45,738 nucleotides of DNA, from NCBI GenBank assembly GCA_031278605.1, contig JAITKB010000100.1, forward strand, positions 1 through 45,738, in the 5' to 3' direction. Every line of letters begins with the position of its first letter. Within the stretch, counting starts at the first letter, position 1. Shown here in pieces: positions 15,280-23,242 of the stretch. A model generated the notes under the pieces. The model saw nothing but the letters and a program-made list of their open reading frames with translations. It had not been told where the DNA came from and did not search any database. The stretch is from Tannerellaceae bacterium. GTDB lineage: Bacteria > Bacteroidota > Bacteroidia > Bacteroidales > Tannerellaceae. A program made the position numbers and the translations under genes.

Positions 15280-16734
15280 TTATATTTCTTTTCTGAGCCG
15301 GGCAACGGGGATTTCCATTTGTTCGCGGTATTTTGCTATGGTTCTCCGGGCTATGATGTAGCCTTTCTTTTTCAATACAACGGCAATTTCTTCGTCTGTA
15401 AGGGGCTTGCGTTTATCTTCGCCGTCGATGTGTTCTTTCATTATCTTCTTTACTTCGCGGGAAGAAACTTCCTCGCCTCTATCGGTGTACATGGATTCGG
15501 AGAAGAAATATTTCAGCGGATAGATACCAAAGTTTGTCTGTACGTATTTACTGTTGCTAACGCGCGAAACGGTAGACACATCGTATCCGGCGCGTTCGGA
15601 TACGTCTTTGAGTATCATTGGGCGCAGTCGGGATTCATCGCCCGAAAGGAAAAAGTCTTTCTGGAGTGAGATAAGGACTTCCATCGTACGCCGCAGGGTT
15701 TCCTGGCGTTGACGAACGGCGTCGATAAACCACTGGGCAGAATCCAACTTCTGTTTCACGAACAGCACGGTATTGCGCATATCGGGCGTTTGATTGGATT
15801 TATTGGAGACATAGTTCTGAAATATCTCCATATAATCACGGCTAACGTGCAGGTCGGGCACGTCGCGACCGGTTATATGAAGGAATAATTCGCCGTTGTG
15901 TGCTTCCACCACGAAGTCGGGTGTAATTTGGCTCATCGCCGCCGCTATGGTTTCTTCCCACAGGCTTCCGGGTTTTGGATTCAGCACGACAATCTCTTGT
16001 ATGGCCTGTTTGAGTTCGCTTTCGTCGATAGTAAGCAAGCGCAGGATCTTCTCGTAATGTTTGCGTGTAAACTCATCGAAATAATCCTTCAGGATGCGGA
16101 CAGCAAGTTTATTATTCTCTGTTTTTTCCCGTTTCTCTAATTGCAGGAGAAGACATTCTCTCAGGTTGCGGGCGCAGATTCCCGGCGGGTCAAAATCTTG
16201 CACGATCTGTATAACCGATTCTATTTCTCCGTTACTAACGGTTTGTGCCACTTGAAAAATCAGGTCGTCGGCTATGGCGGAGAGGTTTCGGCGCAAGTAG
16301 CCGTCGTTATCTATATTTCCGATAATATACTCGGCTATTTTCATTTCTTTTTCCGTCAGATTCCTTAGTCCAAGTTGTTGCAAGAGATATTCATTAAGCG
16401 ACTGGCTTGTTGCGAAGGGAATTTCTTCTTTTTTCTCTGCCCGTTCCCTTAATTCGCGCATTTTATAATCGGGGATATCGTCTTCCGTCAGGTAATCGCC
16501 CAGGGATAAATCGGTTTCTGTTTCATCGGAGGCGACATTCTCCTGTTCTCCTTCCACTTCGTCCTGTTCTGCGCTGTCGATATCCTGTCCTTCTTCCAAT
16601 GCCGGATTTTCCTCCAGCTCATGCTTTATCCGTTCTTCCAACTCGATGGCAGGTAATTCCAGAAGCCGGATAAACTGAATTTGCTGTGGGGAGAGCTTTT
16701 GTTGTAATTTTTGTTGTAAGTGCTGTTTCAGCAT
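15280..16734 (-). CDS. rpoN: RNA polymerase sigma-54 factor
   Basis: The 484-residue sigma factor has the Gln- and Leu-rich activator-interaction region I (LKQHLQQKLQQKLSPQQIQF), an acidic region II (about 60-105), the core-binding region, the helix-turn-helix (DVSERAGYDVSTVSRVSNSK) and the RpoN box ARRTIAKYRE near the C-terminus. The ATG at 16734 is preferred over an upstream frame extension because it begins directly with region I. It heads the operon down to 11278. Sigma-54 needs AAA+ enhancer-binding activators; none is in the window. Confidence 0.97.
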   Translation of the reverse strand: MLKQHLQQKLQQKLSPQQIQFIRLLELPAIELEERIKHELEENPALEEGQDIDSAEQDEVEGEQENVASDETETDLSLGDYLTEDDIPDYKMRELRERAEKKEEIPFATSQSLNEYLLQQLGLRNLTEKEMKIAEYIIGNIDNDGYLRRNLSAIADDLIFQVAQTVSNGEIESVIQIVQDFDPPGICARNLRECLLLQLEKREKTENNKLAVRILKDYFDEFTRKHYEKILRLLTIDESELKQAIQEIVVLNPKPGSLWEETIAAAMSQITPDFVVEAHNGELFLHITGRDVPDLHVSRDYMEIFQNYVSNKSNQTPDMRNTVLFVKQKLDSAQWFIDAVRQRQETLRRTMEVLISLQKDFFLSGDESRLRPMILKDVSERAGYDVSTVSRVSNSKYVQTNFGIYPLKYFFSESMYTDRGEEVSSREVKKIMKEHIDGEDKRKPLTDEEIAVVLKKKGYIIARRTIAKYREQMEIPVARLRKEI

Positions 16735-16767
16735 AAAGATATGATCACTTTTCGGATTTTTATCATG

Positions 16768-16797
16768 CAAATATATAGAAAAAGATTCGATCAGCAA
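16768..16797 (-). promoter_or_regulatory. rpoN operon promoter
   Basis: The minus strand has TTG about 19 bases upstream of TATATTTG (16768-16775), a full match to the Bacteroidetes -33/-7 pattern. The start would lie near 16761, about 27 bases before the ATG. Confidence 0.6.
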
Positions 16798-16994
16798 GGC
16801 GCTACGAGACGCCTTCTCCTTTCAATAATCAGCGGGGATCACAGGCTACTTTGTAAATTTACTTTTAACACAATCCTTCATAAAACTTCCCACGACGTCG
16901 GCTTCGAGATTTATTTTTTTTGAGACCTCCAGCACATAATTCTTGGATTGTTTCGTTCCCGCCCATGTTGGCTCGCAGGCTTAAAACAGTGCCT

Positions 16995-17086
16995 CTCACT
17001 TGTGCCCACAAGCGTGCCTCACTTGAGCCCACAAGCGTGTCTCACTTGTGGGCACAAGTGAGGCTAACATGTGCCCACAAGTGAGA
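16995..17086. repeat. Array 2: four tandem 23-bp palindromic units
   Basis: Units run 16995-17017, 17018-17040, 17041-17063 and 17064-17086. CTCACTTG begins the first three at exactly 23-bp intervals, and the fourth begins CTAACATG. Unit 3 is a perfect inverted repeat with 10-bp arms CTCACTTGTG and CACAAGTGAG around GG; the others are imperfect. CACGCTTG follows at 17087, the inverse of CAAGCGTG in units 1 and 2. The sequence differs fully from arrays 1 and 3, but unit length, copy number and palindromic form agree. Confidence 0.9.
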
Positions 17087-17126
17087 CACGCTTGAAAAAA
17101 CAAACTACGAATCAAGATATTTTCCC

Positions 17127-17134
17127 TAAGTTTG
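17127..17134 (+). promoter_or_regulatory. Plus-strand -7-like element
   Basis: TAAGTTTG matches TAnnTTTG exactly. A start near 17141 would place the ATG at 17161 about 20 bases downstream. No -33 TTG is at proper spacing, so the support is modest. Confidence 0.35.
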
Positions 17135-17160
17135 TAGTGTTATCTCAACAACGATCCATC

Positions 17161-17289
17161 ATGAGAGAAAAACTCGACCTAGCAATCTTCAGTTTTTGCG
17201 CGAAAAAAGCTCCGGAATTCTTGTATTTCTTGGCTTATAATTTGTTGATGTCGAATATTATATTACTCTCTCTCTCTCTCTCTCTCTAG
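17161..17289 (+). CDS. Doubtful small ORF ending in a CT tract
   Basis: A 42-residue frame (start MREKLDLAIFSF) ends in LSLSLSL encoded by the (CT)11 tract and stops at TAG directly after it. One added CT unit would move reading into a frame that stays open for about 53 codons to a TGA at 17447-17449, overlapping the ATG of the fimbrillin-like gene. The predicted peptide resembles nothing I recognise, and the extension (many Phe and Lys) looks non-protein-like, so coding status is doubtful. A transcribed leader is the simpler view. Confidence 0.2.
   Translation: MREKLDLAIFSFCAKKAPEFLYFLAYNLLMSNIILLSLSLSL
17266..17287. repeat. (CT)11 dinucleotide microsatellite
   Basis: Eleven uninterrupted CT units lie 158 bases upstream of the fimbrillin-like start codon. 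Tracts of this length can change copy number by slippage, and may alter promoter spacing or a leader frame. Confidence 0.9.
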
Positions 17290-17327
17290 GTACAAGCCAG
17301 GCCGGTCTCCGCGCGTCAAGGTATATT

Positions 17328-17351
17328 GTTTCTTTTTCAAAAAAAAGAAAC
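17328..17351. repeat. Perfect inverted repeat upstream of the fimbrillin-like gene
   Basis: GTTTCTTTTT (17328-17337) and AAAAAGAAAC (17342-17351) pair perfectly around a 4-base loop. No T run follows on the plus strand. It may form a leader stem, or a weak terminator between the CT tract and the gene. Confidence 0.45.
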
Positions 17352-17445
17352 CCTATCTCCAATTAGCGGTATATAGCCTCATGATGCTCCTTCCTTTTAA
17401 GAATATTATAAATCCTATATGTCTCATGTTTCAATCTACAATGTC

Positions 17446-19569
17446 ATGAAAAAAATTCTCATTCATGTAGCAAGCCTTATGGTCTTGCTGGTCTTTGCAC
17501 CAAGTTGCGAAGACGAACGGGATCATCCCGAAGTACAACAGTCGGAGTTGCCGGAAAACGCCATCGGCTTCTCCGGCGCTAAGTGGAACGACGAGCCTGC
17601 GTCGCGCAGCTTCGGCGAATTAACTTCCGCCAACATCACCCAGATGTGGGTGTACGCCCATGCTACCGCTACGGATGATTTCGAGGTGGTAGCCGAGCAG
17701 TCCACCCCGGATGTGATGGATAAGCAATTCGTCTCGCGGAACTCCGAGGGCGAGCCCTGGACTTACCAGCCCGTGCAGTACTGGCCGCCCGCGGGGCAGA
17801 AGATCAGTTTCTTTGCCATCACGCATGATCACATAACTCTGGAGGAGGAGGACAAAGGGGACAGTTGGATTGTTATCCAAAGGAAAGACGGTCCCTATGA
17901 GGGATACCCGTACTTTAAAATAAAGCAGGATAAAGATCCCTCGAAGCAAATGGACATCGGCGTGGCCTCGGCCCTGAATCGTACGAGGGAGGGCGGTACG
18001 GTGCAACTCACGTTCAATCACATCATGCACAAGGTGAACTTCTCGGCGCGGTACGTCCCGGAGGAAAATTTCTTCACGCCGGCGCTGTACGTTGACGGAG
18101 TAAGCGGGTTTGGCGATGGCGGTTTTATAAAGGTAGAACAGATTACCTTGGACGATGCGCCCGGAATGGGTGATCTGAACTTCGACGCTACAGGTTTCTG
18201 CTGGGAAAACCCGACGATAATCGACTCGTACATCCTTAAGGCCGAAAACAACGATTTGGTTGCCGATAATTTATTGCCCAATGGCCTCCCCGGCGCCGAC
18301 CACACGATCTCCACCCCCACCGGCACCCTGCTGCTGGTGCCGGCAAAGGGAGATGTGGGTGTGGAGGGATCGGTGGGGGTGAGGCCTCGCGTAAGTCTTT
18401 CCGCCACCTTTTGCGACGGATGCAGCGACGCTGGAGAAAAAACATACACCTACTCGGATGTCGAGCTGCCGGGATCGGACTGGGAGGCCGGGGAATCCAC
18501 AACCTACAATTTTACGATAAGAATCCCGGAGAGTGACTTACGTTGCTGGGGATTCAAGTACACGGGACAGGCACGCACCTTTGTCGCCCCGGTGGACGGC
18601 GACTACAAGCTGGAAGCCTGGGGGGCATCGGGATCGCGCATCCTTGAGGGATATCCCGGCGGAAATGGAGGGTATGCGGCCGGCACTATATACCTGAAAC
18701 AAGGCCAGGTTCTCTACATTTACGTAGGTGAAGGAAGGCCTAAGACCACTGTTGATGATGTAGATATCGCTGCATTTAATGGAGGTGGAAGGGCAAATGT
18801 ATGGAGTACATATGCAACCGGAGGGGTAAGCGGCGGAGCGACCGATTTTCGTTTGGTCAACGGCGCTTGGAACAATGACGCCTCGTTGAATTCACGCATT
18901 TTGGTAGCCGGTGGAGGTAGTGGAGGCACTTGTGATGATGATAAAGATGAGGGAATAGAAGGCGCCGCCGCCGGTGGATTGACCGGCTATAAAGGAAATG
19001 AATATGATAATGGTGTTGCGGGTTACCCTGGAGAGCAAACAAATGGAGGTCAGAGTGTAACCGGTAGCGGGTCTACCTCTCACACTTCATCGCCCGGTTC
19101 TTTTGGTGTGGGAAGCAATGCAGCCGGTACGAATACGAGTGGCGGCGGCGGCGGATATTATGGCGGCAGTGGCGGCGCTAAAGGATCGCAAAAAACCGGA
19201 AGGGCTTCCGGCGGCGGCGGATCGTCCTTTATCTCCGGCATGAAGGGCTGCAACGCCATTGACCCCACCAATTACTCCAACCCACGCACGCATACCGGTG
19301 AGTCGTCGCTGGTGTATAGCGAATCCGCCTTCGGCTCAAGCCTCACGTGGAAGAATGACGATCGGATCGAATTCAGCAAACCCGTCATGGTAGACGGCAA
19401 GGGCTACAAGTGGGCCTTCGACGGGAAAGAAGACGATCCAGTCGGTATCCCCGATCCCACGAACCTCGGCGGTTCCCTCATAATGGGCAATCCCGGCCAA
19501 GGTTACGCCCGCATCACACTGTTGGATACTGGTGATGTCAATGTCGGAGGTCAGTTCCCCATCTTTTAA
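17446..19569 (+). CDS. Lipoprotein: fimbrillin-like N-terminus plus glycine-rich (ALK/LTK-receptor-like) domain
   Basis: The 707-residue protein begins MKKILIHVASLMVLLVFAPSC, a lipoprotein signal with Cys21. Residues about 30-375 resemble Mfa-like fimbrillins: IGFSGAKWNDEPASRS, WTYQPVQYWPPAGQKISFFA, LTFNHIMHKVNFSARYV and a C-terminal YNFTIRIPES strand. Residues about 380-690 match the glycine-rich domain known from ALK/LTK receptors: FVAPVDGDYKLEAWGASG, QVLYIYVGEG, GGATDFRL, RILVAGGGSGG and GGGGGYYGGSGG, ending GYARITLLD. It is probably an outer-membrane or surface protein, perhaps an adhesin or a fimbrial component. No neighbouring fimbrial anchor or tip genes are present. The ATG at 17446 was chosen for the signal peptide. 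A strong terminator follows. Confidence 0.75.
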   Translation: MKKILIHVASLMVLLVFAPSCEDERDHPEVQQSELPENAIGFSGAKWNDEPASRSFGELTSANITQMWVYAHATATDDFEVVAEQSTPDVMDKQFVSRNSEGEPWTYQPVQYWPPAGQKISFFAITHDHITLEEEDKGDSWIVIQRKDGPYEGYPYFKIKQDKDPSKQMDIGVASALNRTREGGTVQLTFNHIMHKVNFSARYVPEENFFTPALYVDGVSGFGDGGFIKVEQITLDDAPGMGDLNFDATGFCWENPTIIDSYILKAENNDLVADNLLPNGLPGADHTISTPTGTLLLVPAKGDVGVEGSVGVRPRVSLSATFCDGCSDAGEKTYTYSDVELPGSDWEAGESTTYNFTIRIPESDLRCWGFKYTGQARTFVAPVDGDYKLEAWGASGSRILEGYPGGNGGYAAGTIYLKQGQVLYIYVGEGRPKTTVDDVDIAAFNGGGRANVWSTYATGGVSGGATDFRLVNGAWNNDASLNSRILVAGGGSGGTCDDDKDEGIEGAAAGGLTGYKGNEYDNGVAGYPGEQTNGGQSVTGSGSTSHTSSPGSFGVGSNAAGTNTSGGGGGYYGGSGGAKGSQKTGRASGGGGSSFISGMKGCNAIDPTNYSNPRTHTGESSLVYSESAFGSSLTWKNDDRIEFSKPVMVDGKGYKWAFDGKEDDPVGIPDPTNLGGSLIMGNPGQGYARITLLDTGDVNVGGQFPIF

Positions 19570-19601
19570 TGGTTAACGGTTAGTTTGGTCCAAACATTAT
19601 C

Positions 19602-19645
19602 CTGCCCGTCTTTGCCTTATCACAAAGACGGGCAGTTTCTTTTTT
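19602..19645 (+). terminator. Intrinsic terminator of the fimbrillin-like gene
   Basis: CTGCCCGTCTTTG (19602-19614) pairs perfectly with CAAAGACGGGCAG (19623-19635) over an 8-base loop, followed by TTTCTTTTTT. It lies 32 bases after the stop. Confidence 0.9.
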
Positions 19646-19703
19646 GCCTGCATTCTTAGTCTAACTTTCGTGGGAGATTCTTCCGAGTTGCTCGGCAATA
19701 GGC

Positions 19704-21656
19704 TTAGTTATTCCTTCCCGCTCTTTCAACAATTGGGATGTTCCAGGTCTCTTCCAGGTTGTCGTACTTCAGGTTGACGTGCACCGTTGAGGCCAGCAGG
19801 GAGGCTTTGTCGGCTTTTACCTTGAGGGTAAACACGTCGCGTTGCTTTTGCTTTTCCAGCATCAGGGTTGTTGCAACTCCCTTGGCGTCCGTCCAGGTAA
19901 TGGAACCTTTGATGGACTCTTGAAGAGGTTTCAAGGGGCGGATAACGATTTCCCGGGCCGTTTCCGTGAGCTGGATTTGGAGCGGGAAGCTCCATTTGGC
20001 CCAGGCCATGGCTGATTCCTTGCGGTAGCGCTCGTTGGCGGCGGAGATCTGAGAGGCGTCGGCCCGTGCGCCCGAACCGATTTGTTCGTATGCCCCGATG
20101 TCCGCCTGTCCGTCGGAGAGGGGATTGCCCCAGAAATCCCTTTCGCCGTTCAGGGGAATGTATATCCCCTTATTAATTAAAGGCGAATTGCTTTGCAGGC
20201 GATAACCCTCCAGCGAACACAGTCCCTCTCCCCCGCTTCCCGGCTGCAGGAACAGGGGATCCTCCGTAATCTTTTCCGGATCATCGGGGATGCCGTTTTT
20301 CCATGGGCCGAAGTAACAGTTGTGGAAAAATAAGCGGTTCCATGAACCGGTGGCGGGCCTTGTGGTTTCGTCGAAGGTACGGGTGAGGGTTTCCCCCCTG
20401 GAATAGGCCGTGCGGAAATAACTTTGCCCCGTAGCATAGAAAATGTTGTTATGGTAGGCGGCGCCTATGGCCTGGGGGGAGTTCGTCCCGCCGTCGCCAA
20501 GGAAGAAATCCAAATCCACCGTGCCGTAATTGATGTAGAAGATGTTGTTGTAAAAAATGTTGCGCTCGCTAATGTCACACTGCATCTGCACAAGATGCGT
20601 CTGGTCGTTTTCGCTGATGTTGTAACGGCTCACGTTCTCAAACGTGCGGTTCATCAACAGCATAAAGCCGTGGTTGTTGCGGCTGTAATTGTATTGCGCC
20701 ACGCAACGGACGCAATAGAAATCAAAGTCGTAGGCAAATCCGTCGCCGTTGCCCGGCTGGCGGCCCGTATCGTAGACTTCGTTGTATTGCATTACGGTTT
20801 CTTCGGCATTCTGCAGCCAGATGGCCGCCGTATGAGGCCACCACTTAAGACCTTCCTCGCTCAAGTCCTGATATCCGGAGCGCAGACAGGTGCGTTTGGC
20901 CACGTTGTATTCTACCAGTCCGCGGTAACATCCTCCGGCAATGATGCCGTCGCCGCCCAGGTTTTCCATGTAATTTTTGCGGATCACCATCCCGTTTTGG
21001 CAGCCGTTGACCCGAATGGCGACCTTGTCCATGCGGACGATGCGGTTGTTCTCTATCCGTACATCGCTCAGCGAAGTCGTCGCCCCGGCCATTCTCCGCC
21101 CCTGGGTCTGCACCAGAATGCCGCAGCTGCCGTAACCGGTATACTCCGTGTTGCCGCCCAGCTGTCCCCACAGGTCGTGAATGTAACAGTTGCGGACAAC
21201 CAAGTGCTCGTAATCGCCGCCCTGGTACGTAGCCACAATGCCCTGTCGCCCGATTCCGGCCTCAGGCTGTGCGCCGCTGGTTATTTCCATGTTCTCAATC
21301 TCCCACCAGGACTGGTTGACTAAGCGAATGGCTGCGCCTTCGGCCCTGCCGGTATGGATCACCGCAGGCGCCTCGCCGCCGAAACTCGAAAGCCGTATGG
21401 GGAGATCCCTGGCGCCCGAACCTTGCGGTTGGAGTTGGCCCTTCCATACGGCGCCCGAGCGGAAGAGGATCCTGTCGCCGGGTTGGAAAACCCGGCTGTT
21501 GACCTTCTCCAGGGTTTTCCAGGCTGTTTTTATCGAAAGCCCGGAGTTGGCGTCGCTTCCTTCGGGCGAGATGAAATAGGTTTGAGACTGGCCACAGAGC
21601 GGCAGGATGCCCGGAATCAGCAGGGCAAGAAAAAATAAAAATGCGTTTGCTTTCAT
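19704..21656 (-). CDS. Secreted right-handed parallel beta-helix protein
   Basis: The 650-residue protein has a signal peptide (MKANAFLFFLALLIPGILPLCGQ) and starts with the common motif TYFISPEGSDANSG..AWKTLEKVN of secreted beta-helix proteins. Repeats of V-rich strands with Asn turns (RNCYIHDLWG, IENNRIVRMDKVAIRVNG, IRKNYMENLGGDGIIAGG, QYNYSRNNHGFML) form the helix, and a C-terminal all-beta extension follows. Such proteins are polysaccharide lyases, hydrolases or epimerases; I cannot name the family. The stop codon of susD lies 31 bases upstream, so it is the third gene of this utilisation locus and probably processes its polysaccharide. The ATG at 21656 is preferred over a 52-codon frame extension without a signal. 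Confidence 0.82.
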   Translation of the reverse strand: MKANAFLFFLALLIPGILPLCGQSQTYFISPEGSDANSGLSIKTAWKTLEKVNSRVFQPGDRILFRSGAVWKGQLQPQGSGARDLPIRLSSFGGEAPAVIHTGRAEGAAIRLVNQSWWEIENMEITSGAQPEAGIGRQGIVATYQGGDYEHLVVRNCYIHDLWGQLGGNTEYTGYGSCGILVQTQGRRMAGATTSLSDVRIENNRIVRMDKVAIRVNGCQNGMVIRKNYMENLGGDGIIAGGCYRGLVEYNVAKRTCLRSGYQDLSEEGLKWWPHTAAIWLQNAEETVMQYNEVYDTGRQPGNGDGFAYDFDFYCVRCVAQYNYSRNNHGFMLLMNRTFENVSRYNISENDQTHLVQMQCDISERNIFYNNIFYINYGTVDLDFFLGDGGTNSPQAIGAAYHNNIFYATGQSYFRTAYSRGETLTRTFDETTRPATGSWNRLFFHNCYFGPWKNGIPDDPEKITEDPLFLQPGSGGEGLCSLEGYRLQSNSPLINKGIYIPLNGERDFWGNPLSDGQADIGAYEQIGSGARADASQISAANERYRKESAMAWAKWSFPLQIQLTETAREIVIRPLKPLQESIKGSITWTDAKGVATTLMLEKQKQRDVFTLKVKADKASLLASTVHVNLKYDNLEETWNIPIVERAGRNN

Positions 21657-21687
21657 ACTTGTAAAAATGAATGGGTGAATAATTCGA

Positions 21688-23223
21688 TTAATAACCGGGA
21701 TTTTGTTCCATCGTGCCGTTGGAGAGCGTGACCTGGGTTTCGGGAATGGGGAACAGCTCGCTTTTCCCATCCACGAACGATTCTCCCTTGATGGAATGGT
21801 AGGTTTGCGCATAGTTCCTCATCACGCTTCCGGCACGTCCCTGGCGGACAAGATCCCAGAAGCGTTGGCCTTCGCAGGCCAGTTCTACCCGGCGCTCATG
21901 CCAGATGAGTTGCCTCAAAGCCTCTTTCCCCGTTTCTTTGATTTCGGGCAAGACCTCGGGCGCTTCCGAATTGGAGCGGGCACGGCCGCGAACCTGCTCC
22001 AGATAAACCAGAGCCTCTGCCGGCCGGTCTAATTCGTTGGCGGCTTCCGCCAGGTAAAGCAGCACATCGGCGTACCGGTAAAAGATGATATTCTTGGGGC
22101 AATCGCTCTGATCTATCTGCGAGCGCTGGCCGTAGGGAATATACCATTTCTTGGGCTGGTAGCCGGTGGAACTGGCCGTATTCTTATGTATGCGCCCGTC
22201 GAAGAACTCATCGGGGAAAATAACGGTTGCCGCCAGCCGGGGATCGCCCGGCTCAAAACTCTGCACCACGTCCTGGGTAGGACAGTGCATCGACCAGCCG
22301 TTGTGCCATTTTACCATATCCTCCGGGTCGGCGTCGTGTTCGTAAAACGACAGAATGGACCCTTCGTTCGAATCGGCCCATCCGGTGCCGCTGATGCCGT
22401 GCTGGATCTCAAAAATGGATTCAATGCCGTTTTCGTGTTCGAGCGCAAAGATGTCTTCGTACTTCGGTTCGAGGCCGTATTCCTTGGAGTCGACAACGGT
22501 TTTCAAAACTTCGTAGGCTTCCGCAAATTTCTTCTGGTACATATACACTCTTGCCAGCAAGGCATTGGCGGCTCCTTTGGCGGCCCTGCCTGTATCGTTG
22601 GCCCGGTATTCGCTTTTTTCGGGCAAAAGCCGGGCCGCTTCCCGGAGATCGGATTCCATAAAAGCCCAGGTTTGTTCTATCGTAGCCCTTGGCGTATAAT
22701 ATTCCTGGTAGGACAGCACATGGTCGATGATGGGCAACCGCCCGTATTGCCGCGTGAGGAAGAAATAATATTGCGCCCTCAGGTAATAGGCCTCTCCCAG
22801 GAACTGGTTCCTCTTTGCTTCGGGAATGTTGTCGTTGTCGCTGATGCGCCGGATAGCCTGAGTTGTCCAGGTGATGCCCCGGAAACCCTGGCTCCATAAG
22901 GCATTACTGACCCAGTTGGTGGAGAGCACGTCGAATTTCTGCAACGACTGAGCTACGGCTCCAAGCCAGGAAAAGGCCTCGCTTTTGCTGTTTCCCAAAT
23001 CGCAATCGTCCGAACAGTCGTCGCCGATAAGCATAAAGGGAGCTAACTGGAAACTTTCATTCTGCATAAGGGAATAAGCCCCGATAATGGCGTCGTTGGC
23101 CTCTTGTTCGTTCGAATAATAGGTCTCGGCCGAGGATTGAACCAAGGGATCCTTATCCAAAAAGTCGGAGCAGGCCCCGAACAGGATCGCTGTTGTCAGC
23201 GCTATAAAATGTTTTGTTTTCAT
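21688..23223 (-). CDS. SusD/RagB-family nutrient-binding lipoprotein
   Basis: This 511-residue outer-membrane surface lipoprotein (signal MKTKHFIALTTAILFGACSDFLDKDP, Cys about 17) captures glycans for the SusC channel. The TPR-like helical N-terminal SusD region includes EANDAIIGAYSLMQNESF and WTTQAIRRISDN. The C-terminal RagB region shows FYRYADVLLYLAEAANELDRPAEALVYLEQVRGRA and HERRVELACEGQRFWDLVRQG. The start ATG at 23223 lies 19 bases past the susC stop. The second base position of the lipoprotein signal and length agree with the family. Substrate specificity cannot be read from sequence. Confidence 0.96.
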   Translation of the reverse strand: MKTKHFIALTTAILFGACSDFLDKDPLVQSSAETYYSNEQEANDAIIGAYSLMQNESFQLAPFMLIGDDCSDDCDLGNSKSEAFSWLGAVAQSLQKFDVLSTNWVSNALWSQGFRGITWTTQAIRRISDNDNIPEAKRNQFLGEAYYLRAQYYFFLTRQYGRLPIIDHVLSYQEYYTPRATIEQTWAFMESDLREAARLLPEKSEYRANDTGRAAKGAANALLARVYMYQKKFAEAYEVLKTVVDSKEYGLEPKYEDIFALEHENGIESIFEIQHGISGTGWADSNEGSILSFYEHDADPEDMVKWHNGWSMHCPTQDVVQSFEPGDPRLAATVIFPDEFFDGRIHKNTASSTGYQPKKWYIPYGQRSQIDQSDCPKNIIFYRYADVLLYLAEAANELDRPAEALVYLEQVRGRARSNSEAPEVLPEIKETGKEALRQLIWHERRVELACEGQRFWDLVRQGRAGSVMRNYAQTYHSIKGESFVDGKSELFPIPETQVTLSNGTMEQNPGY

Positions 23224-23242
23224 ACGGGTAAAAAATTTAGCA

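Larger units (their letters stand above)
16735..17445. other. Divergent intergenic region with repeats
   Basis: This 711-base gap separates rpoN (minus) from the fimbrillin-like gene (plus). It holds the rpoN promoter, the 23-bp array 2 (16995-17086), a TAAGTTTG element (17127-17134), a doubtful small reading frame (17161-17289), a (CT)11 tract (17266-17287) and an inverted repeat GTTTCTTTTT/AAAAAGAAAC (17328-17351). No established gene was recognised. Confidence 0.6.

Noticed and set aside
16995..17086. CRISPR array
   Set aside because: The repeated units touch each other with no unique spacers of 30 bases or so between them, and no cas gene is in the window. The same holds for the arrays at 6773 and 38721.
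19683..19695. CCGAG/CTCGG hairpin as terminator of the beta-helix gene
   Set aside because: The 5-bp stem has a 3-base loop but no T run on the minus strand; it may be chance.
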